NCBI RefSeq assembly: GCF_000682715.1
Contig: NZ_AWFH01000023.1
Location: 186,001-250,000, forward strand
Origin: Hyphomonas atlantica corrig.
GTDB lineage: Bacteria; Pseudomonadota; Alphaproteobacteria; Caulobacterales; Hyphomonadaceae
Direction: 5' to 3'
DNA length: 64,000 nucleotides
Part shown: positions 8,986 to 17,846 of the stretch, piece by piece
Numbering within the stretch: position 1 is the stretch's first letter
How the letters are laid out: each line of letters begins with the position of its first letter
Translations under genes and position numbers: made by a program
Notes under the pieces: generated by a model
The model's database searches: none
Told to the model about the DNA's origin: nothing
Seen by the model: the letters and a program-made list of their open reading frames with translations, nothing else

Positions 8986-11724
8986 TCAGAGACCTTCAAG
9001 CCCCTTTCGGGCAACTTTCAGCTTTTCGCGCCGGGCCGTCCAGTCAACGATGCGCTCGCGGTTTTCCTCGACAATCTCTGCTGGCGCGCGCGAAACGAAT
9101 TTCTCGTTCGACAGCTTCTTCTCGGTCGAGGTGATGTCCTTGTCGAGCTGGGCGAGTTCCTTGTCGAGCCGTTTGCGGGCTTCGTCGATGTCGACAATAT
9201 CCGCGACCGACAAGGCCGACATGGTTTCGCCGATAACTGCCGTGACAGCGCCGTCGGGGGTGGTGTCGGTCATGGAGATGTCTTCCAGCCGCGCAAGACG
9301 CTTCAGGACATCCTCATGCGTCATTGCCCGGTTTTCGATCTCCGCACCGGCATTGACTAACGTGAGCGGTAATTTCGTCCCGGCAGGAACGCCAAGGTCA
9401 TTGCGGAGGGAGCGGAGCTCCGTAATCATGTCGATCACCCAGTTGATTTCATTCGATGCGGCCTCATCCGTGAACACCTCGATCGATGGCCAAGACTGGT
9501 GCATCAGGAAGCCCTTGTCAGCAGCGCGACCTTCAGCGCGGCGATCCCACAATTCTTCCGTCACGAACGGCATGAATGGGTGCAACAGCTTCAGCGACTC
9601 ATCGAGCACATAGCCACAGACCATGCGGGTTTCCTGTTTGGCGGCATCGTCCATACCGGCCAGCAGTGGCTTGATCAGTTCGAGATACCAGTCACACAGC
9701 GTGTTCCAGATGAACTTGTAGAGCGCACCCGCGGCCTCATTGAACTTGTAGTCCTCAATGCCCTTGGTCACGTCCGCAGCACACTGAGTAAGTTCGGACA
9801 GAATCCAGCGGTTCACCGGACTTTCGATCTTGCCAAAGTCAATCTCGCCCGGCGCGCCGCATTCATTCATTTCGGCAAAGCGCGCGGCATTCCAGAGCTT
9901 GGTGGCAAAGTTGCGGTTGCCCTCAACGGCCTGCTTGGACAGGCGGATGTTGCGCCCCTGCCCGGCCATACGGCCCATCGTGAAGCGCAGCGCGTCGGCG
10001 CCGTACTCGTCGATCAGCTCCAACGGGTCCATGGCGTTGCCCTTGGACTTGGACATCTTCTGCCCCTTCTCGTCGAGAACGAGGGCGTGGATGTAGACAT
10101 CCTTGAACGGAACTTCTCCCATGAATTCGAGGCTCATCATCATCATCCGGGCAACCCAGAAGAAGATGATGTCGAACGCGGTGACAAGCGTCGCCGTCGG
10201 GAAGAAGGTGTCAAGGTCCGGCGTCTTGTCCGGCCAGCCCTGTGTGGAGAAAGGCCAGAGGGCGGAGGAGAACCAAGTGTCGAGGACGTCTTCGTCCTGA
10301 ACAAGTTTCTTGTCCGGACCTGCTTCAGCTTGCGCTTCCGCTTCGCTCAAGGCGACATACGCATTGCCGTCTTCGTCGTACCATGCCGGAATCCGGTGGC
10401 CCCACCAGAGCTGCCGGGAGACACACCAGGGCTGGATGTTTTCCATCCAGTTGAAATAGGTCTTTTCCCAGTTTTCCGGGATGAATTTGGTCTTGCCGTC
10501 CTTTACTGCCGCAATGGCGGGCTCGGCCATCGTCTTGGCGTCGACATACCATTGATCCGTCATCCACGGCTCAATGACGACATTGGAGCGGTCGCCGAAA
10601 GGTTGTTCGATCTTGAGGTTCTCGATCTCTTGAAGGAGTTCTGCGGCCTCGAATGCCTCAACAACTTTCTTGCGCGCCTCAAACCGCTCAAGGCCGCGAT
10701 ACTCGGCTGGAATGCCAGCTTCGTCCGCCTCTCCGCCATCCACGATATGCGCGGTGGCGTTCAGAATGTTCAGTGGCGTGTGGCCCGCCCGCTTGCCGAC
10801 TTCGAAATCGTTGAAGTCATGCGCCGGGGTAATCTTCACCGCACCGGAGCCCTTGTCCGGGTCGGCATATTCATCGGCAATGATCGGTATACGGCGGCCA
10901 ACAATGGGCAGCTCGACAAATTTGCCGATCAGGCCCGCATAGCGCGGATCTTCCGGATGCACCGCAACGCCGGTATCGCCCAGCATGGTTTCCGGGCGTG
11001 ACGTGGCCACGACGATGTAGTCGCGCATCTCCTGATCCACGACATTCCCGTCTTCATCCTTGACCGGGTGCATGTAGGTGACGCCATCAGCGAGCGGGTA
11101 GCGCAAATGCCAGTAATGGCCGGGCACTTCGCGCTGATCGACTTCGAGATCGGAAATGGCTGTCTGGAAGTGCGGATCCCAGTTCACGAGCCGCTTGTCG
11201 CGATAGATCAGGCCCTTCTTGTACAACTCGACGAACACTTTGGTGACCGCGCGCATCATGCTGTTGTCCGGGTCGTTCCGGTCGCCCATCGTGAAGGCTT
11301 CCTTCGACCAGTCACAAGACGCGCCGAGGCGCTTCAGCTGGCCGACGATCGCGCCGCCGGATTCCTCTTTCCACTCCCACACGCGATCCACGAATGCATC
11401 ACGCCCCATGGAGCGGCGATCCTGATTGCCGTCCTGGGCCAGCTTGCGCTCAACCACCATCTGGGTCGCGATGCCGGCATGGTCTGTGCCGGGCTGCCAG
11501 AGGACGTTCTTACCGCGCATCCGCTCGAACCGGATAAGCACATCCTGAAGCGTGTTGTTGAGCGCGTGGCCCATGTGCAGCACACCGGTTACGTTCGGCG
11601 GTGGAATGACGATGGAATAGGCCTGCGCAGACGTATCGCCGGAGGGTTTGAAGCAGCCTTGGTCTTCCCAGGCCTTGTACAGGCGTGGTTCGGCTTCTGC
11701 GGGGTCAAATCTTTGGTCGAGCAT
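8986..11724 (-). CDS. valS: Valyl-tRNA synthetase
   Basis: A 912-residue class I aminoacyl-tRNA synthetase that charges tRNA-Val. The HIGH-type motif is in PPNVTGVLHMGHALNNT (near residue 45) and KMSKS is in GQKMSKSKGNAMDP (near residue 553). The CP1 editing insert lies between them (RPETMLGDTGVAVHP, GSGAVKITPAHDFND). The anticodon-binding helical domain and the C-terminal coiled-coil arm (about the last 70 residues, rich in Lys, Glu and Arg) are present. Length is normal. It lies immediately downstream of popZ, but an intrinsic terminator sits in between. Confidence 0.98.
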   Translation of the reverse strand: MLDQRFDPAEAEPRLYKAWEDQGCFKPSGDTSAQAYSIVIPPPNVTGVLHMGHALNNTLQDVLIRFERMRGKNVLWQPGTDHAGIATQMVVERKLAQDGNQDRRSMGRDAFVDRVWEWKEESGGAIVGQLKRLGASCDWSKEAFTMGDRNDPDNSMMRAVTKVFVELYKKGLIYRDKRLVNWDPHFQTAISDLEVDQREVPGHYWHLRYPLADGVTYMHPVKDEDGNVVDQEMRDYIVVATSRPETMLGDTGVAVHPEDPRYAGLIGKFVELPIVGRRIPIIADEYADPDKGSGAVKITPAHDFNDFEVGKRAGHTPLNILNATAHIVDGGEADEAGIPAEYRGLERFEARKKVVEAFEAAELLQEIENLKIEQPFGDRSNVVIEPWMTDQWYVDAKTMAEPAIAAVKDGKTKFIPENWEKTYFNWMENIQPWCVSRQLWWGHRIPAWYDEDGNAYVALSEAEAQAEAGPDKKLVQDEDVLDTWFSSALWPFSTQGWPDKTPDLDTFFPTATLVTAFDIIFFWVARMMMMSLEFMGEVPFKDVYIHALVLDEKGQKMSKSKGNAMDPLELIDEYGADALRFTMGRMAGQGRNIRLSKQAVEGNRNFATKLWNAARFAEMNECGAPGEIDFGKIESPVNRWILSELTQCAADVTKGIEDYKFNEAAGALYKFIWNTLCDWYLELIKPLLAGMDDAAKQETRMVCGYVLDESLKLLHPFMPFVTEELWDRRAEGRAADKGFLMHQSWPSIEVFTDEAASNEINWVIDMITELRSLRNDLGVPAGTKLPLTLVNAGAEIENRAMTHEDVLKRLARLEDISMTDTTPDGAVTAVIGETMSALSVADIVDIDEARKRLDKELAQLDKDITSTEKKLSNEKFVSRAPAEIVEENRERIVDWTARREKLKVARKGLEGL

Positions 11725-11746
11725 TGGTTCAGGCGTATTCCATGTA

Positions 11747-11776
11747 AAAGAAAAGGCGCGCCAGTGACGGCGCGCC
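11747..11776 (-). terminator. Intrinsic terminator after popZ
   Basis: An eight-base-pair perfect GC stem (11755-11762 with 11769-11776, loop of six) is followed on the minus strand by TTTTCTTTT. It is about 30 bases beyond the popZ stop and just ahead of valS, so valS probably has its own promoter or relies on read-through. Confidence 0.8.
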
Positions 11777-11805
11777 CTTCCCTATAACGTATTTGTCAGG
11801 AGAGG

Positions 11806-12534
11806 CTAGCGCGCCATGCGGGCAATGCGCTGTACCTCGGCCTCGACTTTCTCTTCAACGATCTTCGGAAGGTTGGCATCGAGCCAATCTTTCATCATCG
11901 GCTTGAGCATCTCGCGAACAAGCCCCTCGATCGTATTGTCACCGCCCATATCCATCTTGGAAATGAGTTTGCCCAGCGCGCCAGCCGCCACATCGGCCGT
12001 CTGGTCGTCGGTGAGTACAGTTTGCTGATAGCGTGCAGTTGCCGCCATGTCTTCCTCCACGGATGCCGCCACCGGTTCCGGTGCAACGGGTTCAGGTTCA
12101 GGCTGAAATTCTGGTTCCGGAGCGACATCTTCCGCCACCGCTTCCGGGAATACTTCTTCTACAAGCTCTTCTGCTTCTTCGGCTTTTGGCGCCGCAACGA
12201 CCGCACGGGCCGCGCCAAGCATTTCCTCGAAGCTCGGCGGCTCGCTAACGTCATCGGCGGTCGATTCGAACTGTTCGAATTCGACTTCAAACGCGTCCTC
12301 GACCTCGGACTCCATCTCTACTTCAACAGGCTGCACGTCTGCGGCCGGTTCGTCCTCGAACATGACATCATCAATGTCATGCAGGTCGTCAGCATTGAAT
12401 TCTTCTGTCGCAGAGGCCTCTTCAACCGCAGCAGGTTCTTCAGCCTGAGGCGCGACGTCATCGTCGGAGATGATCTTGCGGATCGACGCGAGGATTTCCT
12501 CCATCGTCGGTTCCTTGTGTGCTTCATTGGCCAT
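11806..12534 (-). CDS. popZ: PopZ-type polar organizing protein (DUF2497)
   Basis: A 242-residue protein with the three-part layout of PopZ. There is a short conserved N-terminal helix (PTMEEILASIRKIISDDD) that binds client proteins, then about 130 residues of acidic, Pro/Glu/Val-rich disordered linker, then a conserved helical C-terminus (GDNTIEGLVREMLKPMMKDW and IVEEKVEAEVQRIA) that drives self-assembly. In Caulobacter PopZ forms a condensate at the cell pole that anchors the ParB-parS complex and recruits signalling proteins. The Caulobacter popZ gene also lies by valS and a TolC-family gene, as far as I recall, so context agrees. The linker here is longer than in Caulobacter, where the whole protein is about 177 residues. 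Confidence 0.9.
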   Translation of the reverse strand: MANEAHKEPTMEEILASIRKIISDDDVAPQAEEPAAVEEASATEEFNADDLHDIDDVMFEDEPAADVQPVEVEMESEVEDAFEVEFEQFESTADDVSEPPSFEEMLGAARAVVAAPKAEEAEELVEEVFPEAVAEDVAPEPEFQPEPEPVAPEPVAASVEEDMAATARYQQTVLTDDQTADVAAGALGKLISKMDMGGDNTIEGLVREMLKPMMKDWLDANLPKIVEEKVEAEVQRIARMAR

Positions 12535-12618
12535 GGCCAGCCCCTTAGATATGTAATGCGGTTCGAATCCCTATGCGTTAACCGCTAAGGGGATTGTGTT
12601 AACAAGTTTTTATCACTG

Positions 12619-13938
12619 TTAACGTGAGTCCCCGACCTCGCCATCCAGAAGCAGCATTTCCGGCGCCAATTGTCCTGTTGCACGCAGCAGATTGTGAGCG
12701 GCGACATAGGAGTCGCGTTCCGCCTGAACCAGTGAGAGCCGGGCCTCGAACAATTGTTGCTCCTGATCCAGCACATCCAGCGTGGTGCGGATGCCGACAG
12801 CCAGTTCTTCCTTTGCACCATCATACGCGATCTGGGCCGCTTCGACCTGACGCTCGGATGCCGCGATAGAGCGGAGCGATGCTTCATAGCCGAACCAGGA
12901 TTGCGCGATCTGGGCGCGGATGCTGCGCTGGAGTGTATCGATCTGACGCTGTGCCTGAGCACGTTGCAGTTTGGCCGATTTCACCTGGCTCTGGATCAGG
13001 CCGCCGGACAGGAGCGGGATCGTACCCTGAGCGACAGCCGACACACTCGAATCGCGCTGGGTGAAATCATTGTAGGTCTCTTGTCGCGCAGCCGTTCCCA
13101 CGATGCTGATCTGCGGCTTGTACTGGCCCTTGGCCACTTCGATGGCTTCGCGTGCGGCACGTTCTGCGTGGCGCGCGGCGATCAGGTCCGGATTGTTGTC
13201 CAGTGCGATCTGAAGCGCGTCGTCCAGTGATGCGGGCAAAGGCGGGAGCGGAGGCGGCGGCGCGAGATCGGTGGGCGTCAGGCCGGTCAGGAACTGGTAG
13301 TTCGCAATATCTGCTTCGAGTGTTGCCTGCGCACCGGCCAGGGCAGCACGCGCGCCCTCCAGCCGGGCCTGAGACAAGGATACGTCGGTGCGCGTCACAA
13401 CGCCCACATCAAACCGGTCAGACGCGGCGCGCACCTGCTCGCCCGTCACTTCGACATTGTTTTCTCGAATCGTGACAGCTTCCAGATCGCTGCGTACATC
13501 CACATAGGCCGTGACGACTTGCAGGATCAGATCCTGCTCTGCGGCGACATATTGCGACTCAGCGGCGTCCACTCCGGCCTGTGCCTGTCGCACACCTGCG
13601 CGGATACGACCGCCGGTATAGATCGGTTTTGCTGCCTGTATCTGCGCGCTGGCAATGGGACGATCCCCATTGGTGCCCGCCAATTCAGCGAAGGGCGCAT
13701 TGGAATCGATGTACTCGATGCCCGCGCTACCTGACAGATCGACCGTCGTGCGCCCCTGCGACCGGGCCTGTTCGACATTCTCGATAGCGATATCCGCTTC
13801 CGCGCGCTGCGCCTGCAGCCCCGGATTGGTCGCGAGCGCGGCGTTTACGGCATCCGCCAGCGTTTCCGCATTGGCAGCAGGCAGAGAGACTGCGCTCAAC
13901 GCAATGACTGATACGGCGACGGTTCTGTGGAAATTCAT
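12619..13938 (-). CDS. TolC-family outer membrane efflux protein
   Basis: A 439-residue outer-membrane channel of the TolC family, the exit duct for type I secretion or tripartite efflux. It begins with a signal peptide ending LPAANAETLADAV. The two-fold repeat is visible: NPGLQAQRAEADIAIENVEQARSQG in the first half and NPDLIAARHAERAAREAIEVAKGQ in the second, each followed by a strand-rich barrel segment. GVVTRTDVSLSQARL and GIRTTLDVLDQEQQLF are the typical paired helix motifs. I chose ATG 13938, since GAGGAGCG lies upstream and the signal starts there, rather than an ORF start 30 codons earlier. No adaptor or ABC gene is adjacent, so its pump partner is elsewhere. Confidence 0.95.
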   Translation of the reverse strand: MNFHRTVAVSVIALSAVSLPAANAETLADAVNAALATNPGLQAQRAEADIAIENVEQARSQGRTTVDLSGSAGIEYIDSNAPFAELAGTNGDRPIASAQIQAAKPIYTGGRIRAGVRQAQAGVDAAESQYVAAEQDLILQVVTAYVDVRSDLEAVTIRENNVEVTGEQVRAASDRFDVGVVTRTDVSLSQARLEGARAALAGAQATLEADIANYQFLTGLTPTDLAPPPPLPPLPASLDDALQIALDNNPDLIAARHAERAAREAIEVAKGQYKPQISIVGTAARQETYNDFTQRDSSVSAVAQGTIPLLSGGLIQSQVKSAKLQRAQAQRQIDTLQRSIRAQIAQSWFGYEASLRSIAASERQVEAAQIAYDGAKEELAVGIRTTLDVLDQEQQLFEARLSLVQAERDSYVAAHNLLRATGQLAPEMLLLDGEVGDSR

Positions 13939-14068
13939 GCGGCGCTCCTCAAGCTCCAACCGGTTCAATTCCTTATATTCGATTTCTCTAATATAAGGGA
14001 GCCAACGGCGATAGTGAACACTGTTCACTTTTCTGGATGCTTAACAAGATGTCGCAGAGCAGACGTTT

Positions 14069-14722
14069 TTAGAAAACAAATGCCTTCTTGCGGTCAAATG
14101 CAGAGAATTTCGGGGGAAACGCGTCGAATCCTTCACGTGCAGACACCGTATCCCCGGCGCGCGTATAGAGTTTTCCGCGGCCAAGATTTTCTTCGACCTG
14201 CATGACAACGGCCAGACGCCCCCCTTCGGCGAGTTGCTCTGTCCAAGCTTCCGGCAGGGTTTCGACCATGCCGCACACATAGATCACGTCAAAGGGTGCC
14301 TGGTCCGGCAGACCCTTGGCAATATCGCCTTCAACGGCGACCGCCTGATCAATGCCGAGCGCGGTGAAGCGTTCTGACATGGCATCGACGCGAGCTTCGC
14401 CCTCTTCAAGAGCGATGACAGTTTCCGCAAGACGGCTGATAAGCGCCGCTTCGTACCCAGAGCCGGCACCTACGACGAGCACAATATCCGTCGGCTTGAT
14501 ACCCGCCAGCTTCACCAGCTTGCCCGTATCGCGCGGCGTCCAGAGAGACCGGCCTTCCGAAGTCTCGATTTCCAGCTCCGAATAAGCGACCGATTTGCGC
14601 GAAGATGGCACGAAGGCCTCGCGCGGGGTTTTCATGAAGGCCGAGACGATTTCGGGATTCGAGACATCATTCGGGCGCACCTGCGTGTCGACCATGATCT
14701 CACGGGCTTTATCGTAATTCAT
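14069..14722 (-). CDS. pcm: Protein-L-isoaspartate O-methyltransferase-like protein
   Basis: A 217-residue SAM-dependent methyltransferase of the isoaspartyl repair family. The SAM-binding motif is IVLVVGAGSGYEAALISRL (about residues 80-98), with an acidic motif II in VIALEEGEARVDAM and the post-motif DVIYVCGMVETLPEAW. The N-terminus MVDTQVRPNDV is typical of the alphaproteobacterial members, which resemble Pcm but are often of untested activity. It is transcribed toward tolC with a gap of about 130 bases. The usual T(or V)GTGSGYQ motif reads V-V-G-A-G-S-G-Y here, still consistent with cofactor binding. Confidence 0.88.
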   Translation of the reverse strand: MNYDKAREIMVDTQVRPNDVSNPEIVSAFMKTPREAFVPSSRKSVAYSELEIETSEGRSLWTPRDTGKLVKLAGIKPTDIVLVVGAGSGYEAALISRLAETVIALEEGEARVDAMSERFTALGIDQAVAVEGDIAKGLPDQAPFDVIYVCGMVETLPEAWTEQLAEGGRLAVVMQVEENLGRGKLYTRAGDTVSAREGFDAFPPKFSAFDRKKAFVF

Positions 14723-14871
14723 CTCTCATTCCCTCTCGGGCTGGCTGTCGCGTAATAGTCAGCCCTTTAACATGGGATTTCCGGTGTGCAATGCGCGATA
14801 AACGCACGTCGCATGAAAAGGACAGATTGCATGCGGCCGAGTTCGTTGCTAAACGACGCGCCTTCTGGTCC

Positions 14872-14945
14872 GGCTCTGTGGCGGAGTGGTGACGCAGCGG
14901 ATTGCAAATCCGTGTACACCGGTTCGATTCCGGTCGGAGCCTCCA
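14872..14945 (+). tRNA. tRNA-Cys (GCA)
   Basis: A 74-base cloverleaf. The acceptor strand GGCTCTG pairs with CGGAGCC (one G-T pair), the anticodon loop is TTGCAAA with GCA at 14904-14906, the T arm is ACCGG-TTCGATT-CCGGT, and CCA is encoded. It runs opposite to the pcm gene. Confidence 0.96.
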
Positions 14946-15104
14946 GACTTTCAAATCACCACTCCAATCCGCCACAGCCCGCCCGCCGGCCGCGACCAGG
15001 TCGCCCGCGCAGCGATTTACATGATTTCGAAGTCGTAAACACAGTTTTGCGAATTTTCGTGCCGGCGTTTTCAAACCGTTTACAGCCCGTTAACCAATTT
15101 GAGG

Positions 15105-15186
15105 GATGTTGATCCTGTCTTCTCTTGGAGACACCCACCATCACCCAACGCCTCGGCGGGAGCTTCATGTCTCCCGCCTTTTTTTT
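15105..15186 (+). ncRNA. Candidate small RNA ending in a strong terminator
   Basis: Between the two tRNA genes there is no plausible ORF, yet a strong terminator ends at 15186. The bases before it form a second possible stem, TGTCT at 15116 with AGACA near 15129, and a short GGAT/ATCC stem just ahead. This is the pattern of a trans-acting small RNA of roughly 80 bases or of the 3' end of a longer transcript that starts near tRNA-Cys. The 5' end is a guess; I see no clean promoter. I cannot assign it to a known RNA family. Confidence 0.4.
15155..15186 (+). terminator. Strong intrinsic terminator between tRNA-Cys and tRNA-Asn
   Basis: GGCGGGAG (15155-15162) pairs perfectly with CTCCCGCC (15171-15178) around an eight-base loop and is followed by eight T residues. 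It terminates either the tRNA-Cys transcript or a small RNA encoded between the tRNA genes. Confidence 0.9.
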
Positions 15187-15271
15187 GCGAAAAGTGCAAG
15201 TTTTTGTCAGTCTGCAGCATGTGGGGGCTTGAACCGGTTTTCGGGTCTGCTATTCACCCGTCTTCAGCTGT

Positions 15272-15347
15272 TCCGCGATAGCTCAGTTGGTAGAGCAGGC
15301 GACTGTTAATCGCCCGGTCGTAGGTTCGAGTCCTACTCGCGGAGCCA
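15272..15347 (+). tRNA. tRNA-Asn (GTT)
   Basis: A 76-base cloverleaf. TCCGCGA pairs with TCGCGGA, the D arm is GCTCAGTTGGTAGAGC, the anticodon loop CTGTTAA carries GTT at 15305-15307, the T arm is TAGG-TTCGAGT-CCTA and CCA is encoded. The mobile-element backbone starts directly after it, so its 3' end is a natural integration site, but I found no second copy of that 3' end in the window. Confidence 0.97.
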
Positions 15348-15494
15348 CTACACCCTTATAAGCTCTTGTTATTGTTGTATTTTTACGGTGATTGAGCGCA
15401 CTCACCCACCATAAAACCCACCAACGATTTTAAACGCCGGACGCTGCGAAGGAACAAACTGCATCATACTAGGTGTCAGCCTTTGCGCGGCTGT

Positions 15495-16784
15495 TCAAAA
15501 AAGAAGCGCGCTCGTCAGGCGACGCTTGAACGCGTCTTCGTTCTCCAAATCAGCGGGAAGGACGGAGAAAACCGGTCCAACACTATCACGCAAATGCGCT
15601 GCGATAGAAGCATCCTCGTATTGCGCCTCTACAAACAGGGACGTCGTTCGCACTTCTCCGGTTATTGTGGAAGAAACCTCTATCATGATGTCGGGGCGGA
15701 CAGGACCGCCTGATGTTTCTAGAGCAAATAGCGGCATCTCCAACGAAATGCGCAAATCAGACCTTCGCTTCGCCAGCGACCATCGTATGGAATTCAAGGA
15801 TTTCACAAGCGATCTGCCGAGCGTCGTCATTACCGGCATGAATTGGGTCGCACTATAAATCGGCTGCGCATACGCCCGCAGCGCGGCTAGACCGCCCTGC
15901 CCGGCACGATCCCCAATCACCGCTAGGATCAGGAAGGGGCCATCATCCACCAAGCCAATGCCCGGCGCGGTTACGACCCCGCCTTCAAGCTGAATATCCG
16001 CCCCTTCCGCGCCATGTATCGTTTCCTGTGAGGCAGACCGGGCAAACAGCGCCAGAAACCCTTGCAGTGGTGCCTCGTTGCTTGACGCTCTTTGGACCTG
16101 GCGGATCTGCGCGAACAACCGATTGCTGGTATACGCTTCCGGATGCGTCCCCAGAACCCGGGCAAGAGGAACACCTTTCGAAACCAGGACGTTCTCAGCG
16201 GCCGCGCGCAATCGCGAGAATTCCGCGGAGATGGACGGCGGCGCAGATGATTGTACCGGCGGCAGGTGATTAAGACGGGCCAATCTCATGAGACGCCAAA
16301 GCTGGCGCGCAAGCGGCGGCGGTGTGTATTGGCGTACTGAAGTGATCGACCTTAGTTGATCTCTGCCACCTGCAACCTTCCTGGCAGCCTCGTGATCTAT
16401 GACCGAAAAGAACCCATCCGGTGGCCTGGCTGATGACGGTGCCCCTCGGACGCGACCTAATCCCGGTTCGGGGCGTTCCCTGAAAAACGGGCAGCTCACG
16501 GCGTGGAGCGGTCGTTTCGGCCCGACCAGTCGGCGTAAGTAATAAGTCTTGGCCGATGTTAGGTAGGCGGGTGCAATAAGCGGATAGATGTTTTCATCTG
16601 CGCGGCAATCGCACGCAAACCACTGATGGCTCTCTCGCGCGCTGCGGACTGCTTCAATGGCGCGCGTCATCTCCTCGTCGCTTGCTATTCCGGCATAGGC
16701 AGACCGAAGGGCGTTCGCCGTCTCTGCGGAGATCTCAAGATCGCCAGAAACGAGCGATCCGATATCGCGATCGATCAGACGCAT
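15495..16784 (-). CDS. Large hypothetical protein of the mobile element, zinc-ribbon and possible nuclease-like end
   Basis: A 429-residue protein that I do not recognise by name. Near residue 55 it has WFACDC and near residue 98 SCPFF, so a Cys-based metal site is likely. The middle is Pro/Arg-rich and basic (residues 115-185). The C-terminal third has a strand-rich part with RPDIMIEVSS and, 20 residues later, LFVEAQYED, which loosely recalls a PD-(D/E)xK core but with Q in place of the usual Lys; this is only a suggestion. It is the first gene after tRNA-Asn and is transcribed toward it, the place where an integrase is usually found, but it has no tyrosine or serine recombinase motif. Confidence 0.65.
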   Translation of the reverse strand: MRLIDRDIGSLVSGDLEISAETANALRSAYAGIASDEEMTRAIEAVRSARESHQWFACDCRADENIYPLIAPAYLTSAKTYYLRRLVGPKRPLHAVSCPFFRERPEPGLGRVRGAPSSARPPDGFFSVIDHEAARKVAGGRDQLRSITSVRQYTPPPLARQLWRLMRLARLNHLPPVQSSAPPSISAEFSRLRAAAENVLVSKGVPLARVLGTHPEAYTSNRLFAQIRQVQRASSNEAPLQGFLALFARSASQETIHGAEGADIQLEGGVVTAPGIGLVDDGPFLILAVIGDRAGQGGLAALRAYAQPIYSATQFMPVMTTLGRSLVKSLNSIRWSLAKRRSDLRISLEMPLFALETSGGPVRPDIMIEVSSTITGEVRTTSLFVEAQYEDASIAAHLRDSVGPVFSVLPADLENEDAFKRRLTSALLF

Positions 16785-16868
16785 GACCCATGGGCCGCGC
16801 GGAAGGAAAAATAAAGTTTCATCTTTTGATCGGCAAGCAACGTGCGCGCCAAATCCTAAGTGGCAGAC

Positions 16869-17303
16869 CTATTTCACCTTGAATCTCGGCTCGTCTTCGT
16901 CGTCCGCGTTCTGGTCGGCAACGCGCACACGACCATCTGCGCGCATTTGGAAACATTCAAGTCCAGCCGCATCCTCAACGGTGAGGTCGTAGGTTTCGGC
17001 GATATGCCTCAAAAACTGGAGTGCGACCACGACGCCATGATAAACAGTCGGCAGTTGATATCGCTTGGTCAGCTCGGTCACCATGGGATCGGCGAGAACA
17101 TGTTTCTGCATACTGGTCGCCCAATCAGCGAGCCCATCAACCCGGTTGGCGCTGTCCTGAGCTTGCACGAAATAGTCGATGGCGGCGATCTGGTCCTCAG
17201 TCAGCCAAACTTCGATTGGGCGCAGGCCCTTTTGACGCAGATGCTGTCGGCGTTCTTTAGCATGGGTTTTCGCCCGTCTGATTTCTGGCCGTTCTTCGGA
17301 CAT
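16869..17303 (-). CDS. Hypothetical protein with ribbon-helix-helix-like N-terminus
   Basis: A 144-residue protein of unknown role. Residues 25-45 (LRPIEVWLTEDQIAAIDYFV) read like the strand and first helix of a ribbon-helix-helix DNA-binding fold. The rest is helical, without clear motifs, and it ends with an acidic tail (DQNADDEDEPRFKVK). I prefer ATG 17303, giving MSEERPE, to a start four codons upstream; no strong ribosome site is visible for either. It lies in the left arm of the mobile element, upstream on the same strand of the large hypothetical gene, with 84 bases between them. Confidence 0.6.
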   Translation of the reverse strand: MSEERPEIRRAKTHAKERRQHLRQKGLRPIEVWLTEDQIAAIDYFVQAQDSANRVDGLADWATSMQKHVLADPMVTELTKRYQLPTVYHGVVVALQFLRHIAETYDLTVEDAAGLECFQMRADGRVRVADQNADDEDEPRFKVK

Positions 17304-17509
17304 GAGGCACACCAATAGGTCGTGTTCTGCAATGGAATTTCGCCATCACCGCGCATTAACTAAACGCAATAAATGAAAGCGTCCATGCAATCATACTAAA
17401 AACTGTATCAGAATATGACATCTTATTGGAGCGCGCCGCGCAGATATCTTACCCCCTACGAAACGCCCCCATGACGGAAGAGACGAAAACCTTCGCGGTA
17501 AACACGGCC

Positions 17510-17731
17510 TCAAGTGCTTGGTTCACCAACCGGCCGCCCATAACCAATGGCGGGCAGCGCCTCGACCCAAGCCTCGACCTCTTCGCGCTTCCAGCGCGTC
17601 GCATTCGCACTGAGCGCGATGGGCGCCGGGAATTCACCGGATTTGACCCTTCGCCACAAAGTGGTGCGGCTTTTATATCCGGTCATCACCAGAACTTCTT
17701 TCGCGGTCAGTAACTTTACTTGCCCAGTCAT
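17510..17731 (-). CDS. AlpA/excisionase-like DNA-binding protein
   Basis: A 73-residue protein of the AlpA (phage transcriptional regulator, MerR-like winged helix) family. It reads LLTAKEVLVMTGYKSRTTLW, then RRVKSGEFPAPI, then WKREEVEAWVEAL, which is the full domain. Such proteins activate excision or integrase genes of prophages and integrative elements. It has its own short intergenic space on each side, 112 bases upstream and about 205 downstream. Its presence supports the view that this region is an integrative element even though no integrase is visible. Confidence 0.85.
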   Translation of the reverse strand: MTGQVKLLTAKEVLVMTGYKSRTTLWRRVKSGEFPAPIALSANATRWKREEVEAWVEALPAIGYGRPVGEPST

Positions 17732-17846
17732 CACTCATTCTCCTTGTTTGGACGGGCTCAGTGTGACGCCATGGACAAGGATGTGTCGCGCTAAAACGGA
17801 GGTAATTCGGGGGTAATGGTCTATAAACACAGGGTACTGGCAACAT

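Noticed and set aside
9499-11001. 500-codon plus-strand ORF antisense to valS
   Set aside because: valS is unambiguous, and the antisense ORF has no ribosome site or family similarity.
14709-15074. 121-codon minus-strand ORF across tRNA-Cys
   Set aside because: It reads through a tRNA gene and the pcm promoter region, so it is a spurious frame.
15495-16784. Integrase next to tRNA-Asn
   Set aside because: The 429-residue protein has no R-H-R-Y tyrosine recombinase set and no serine recombinase start; it only has Cys motifs and unknown domains.
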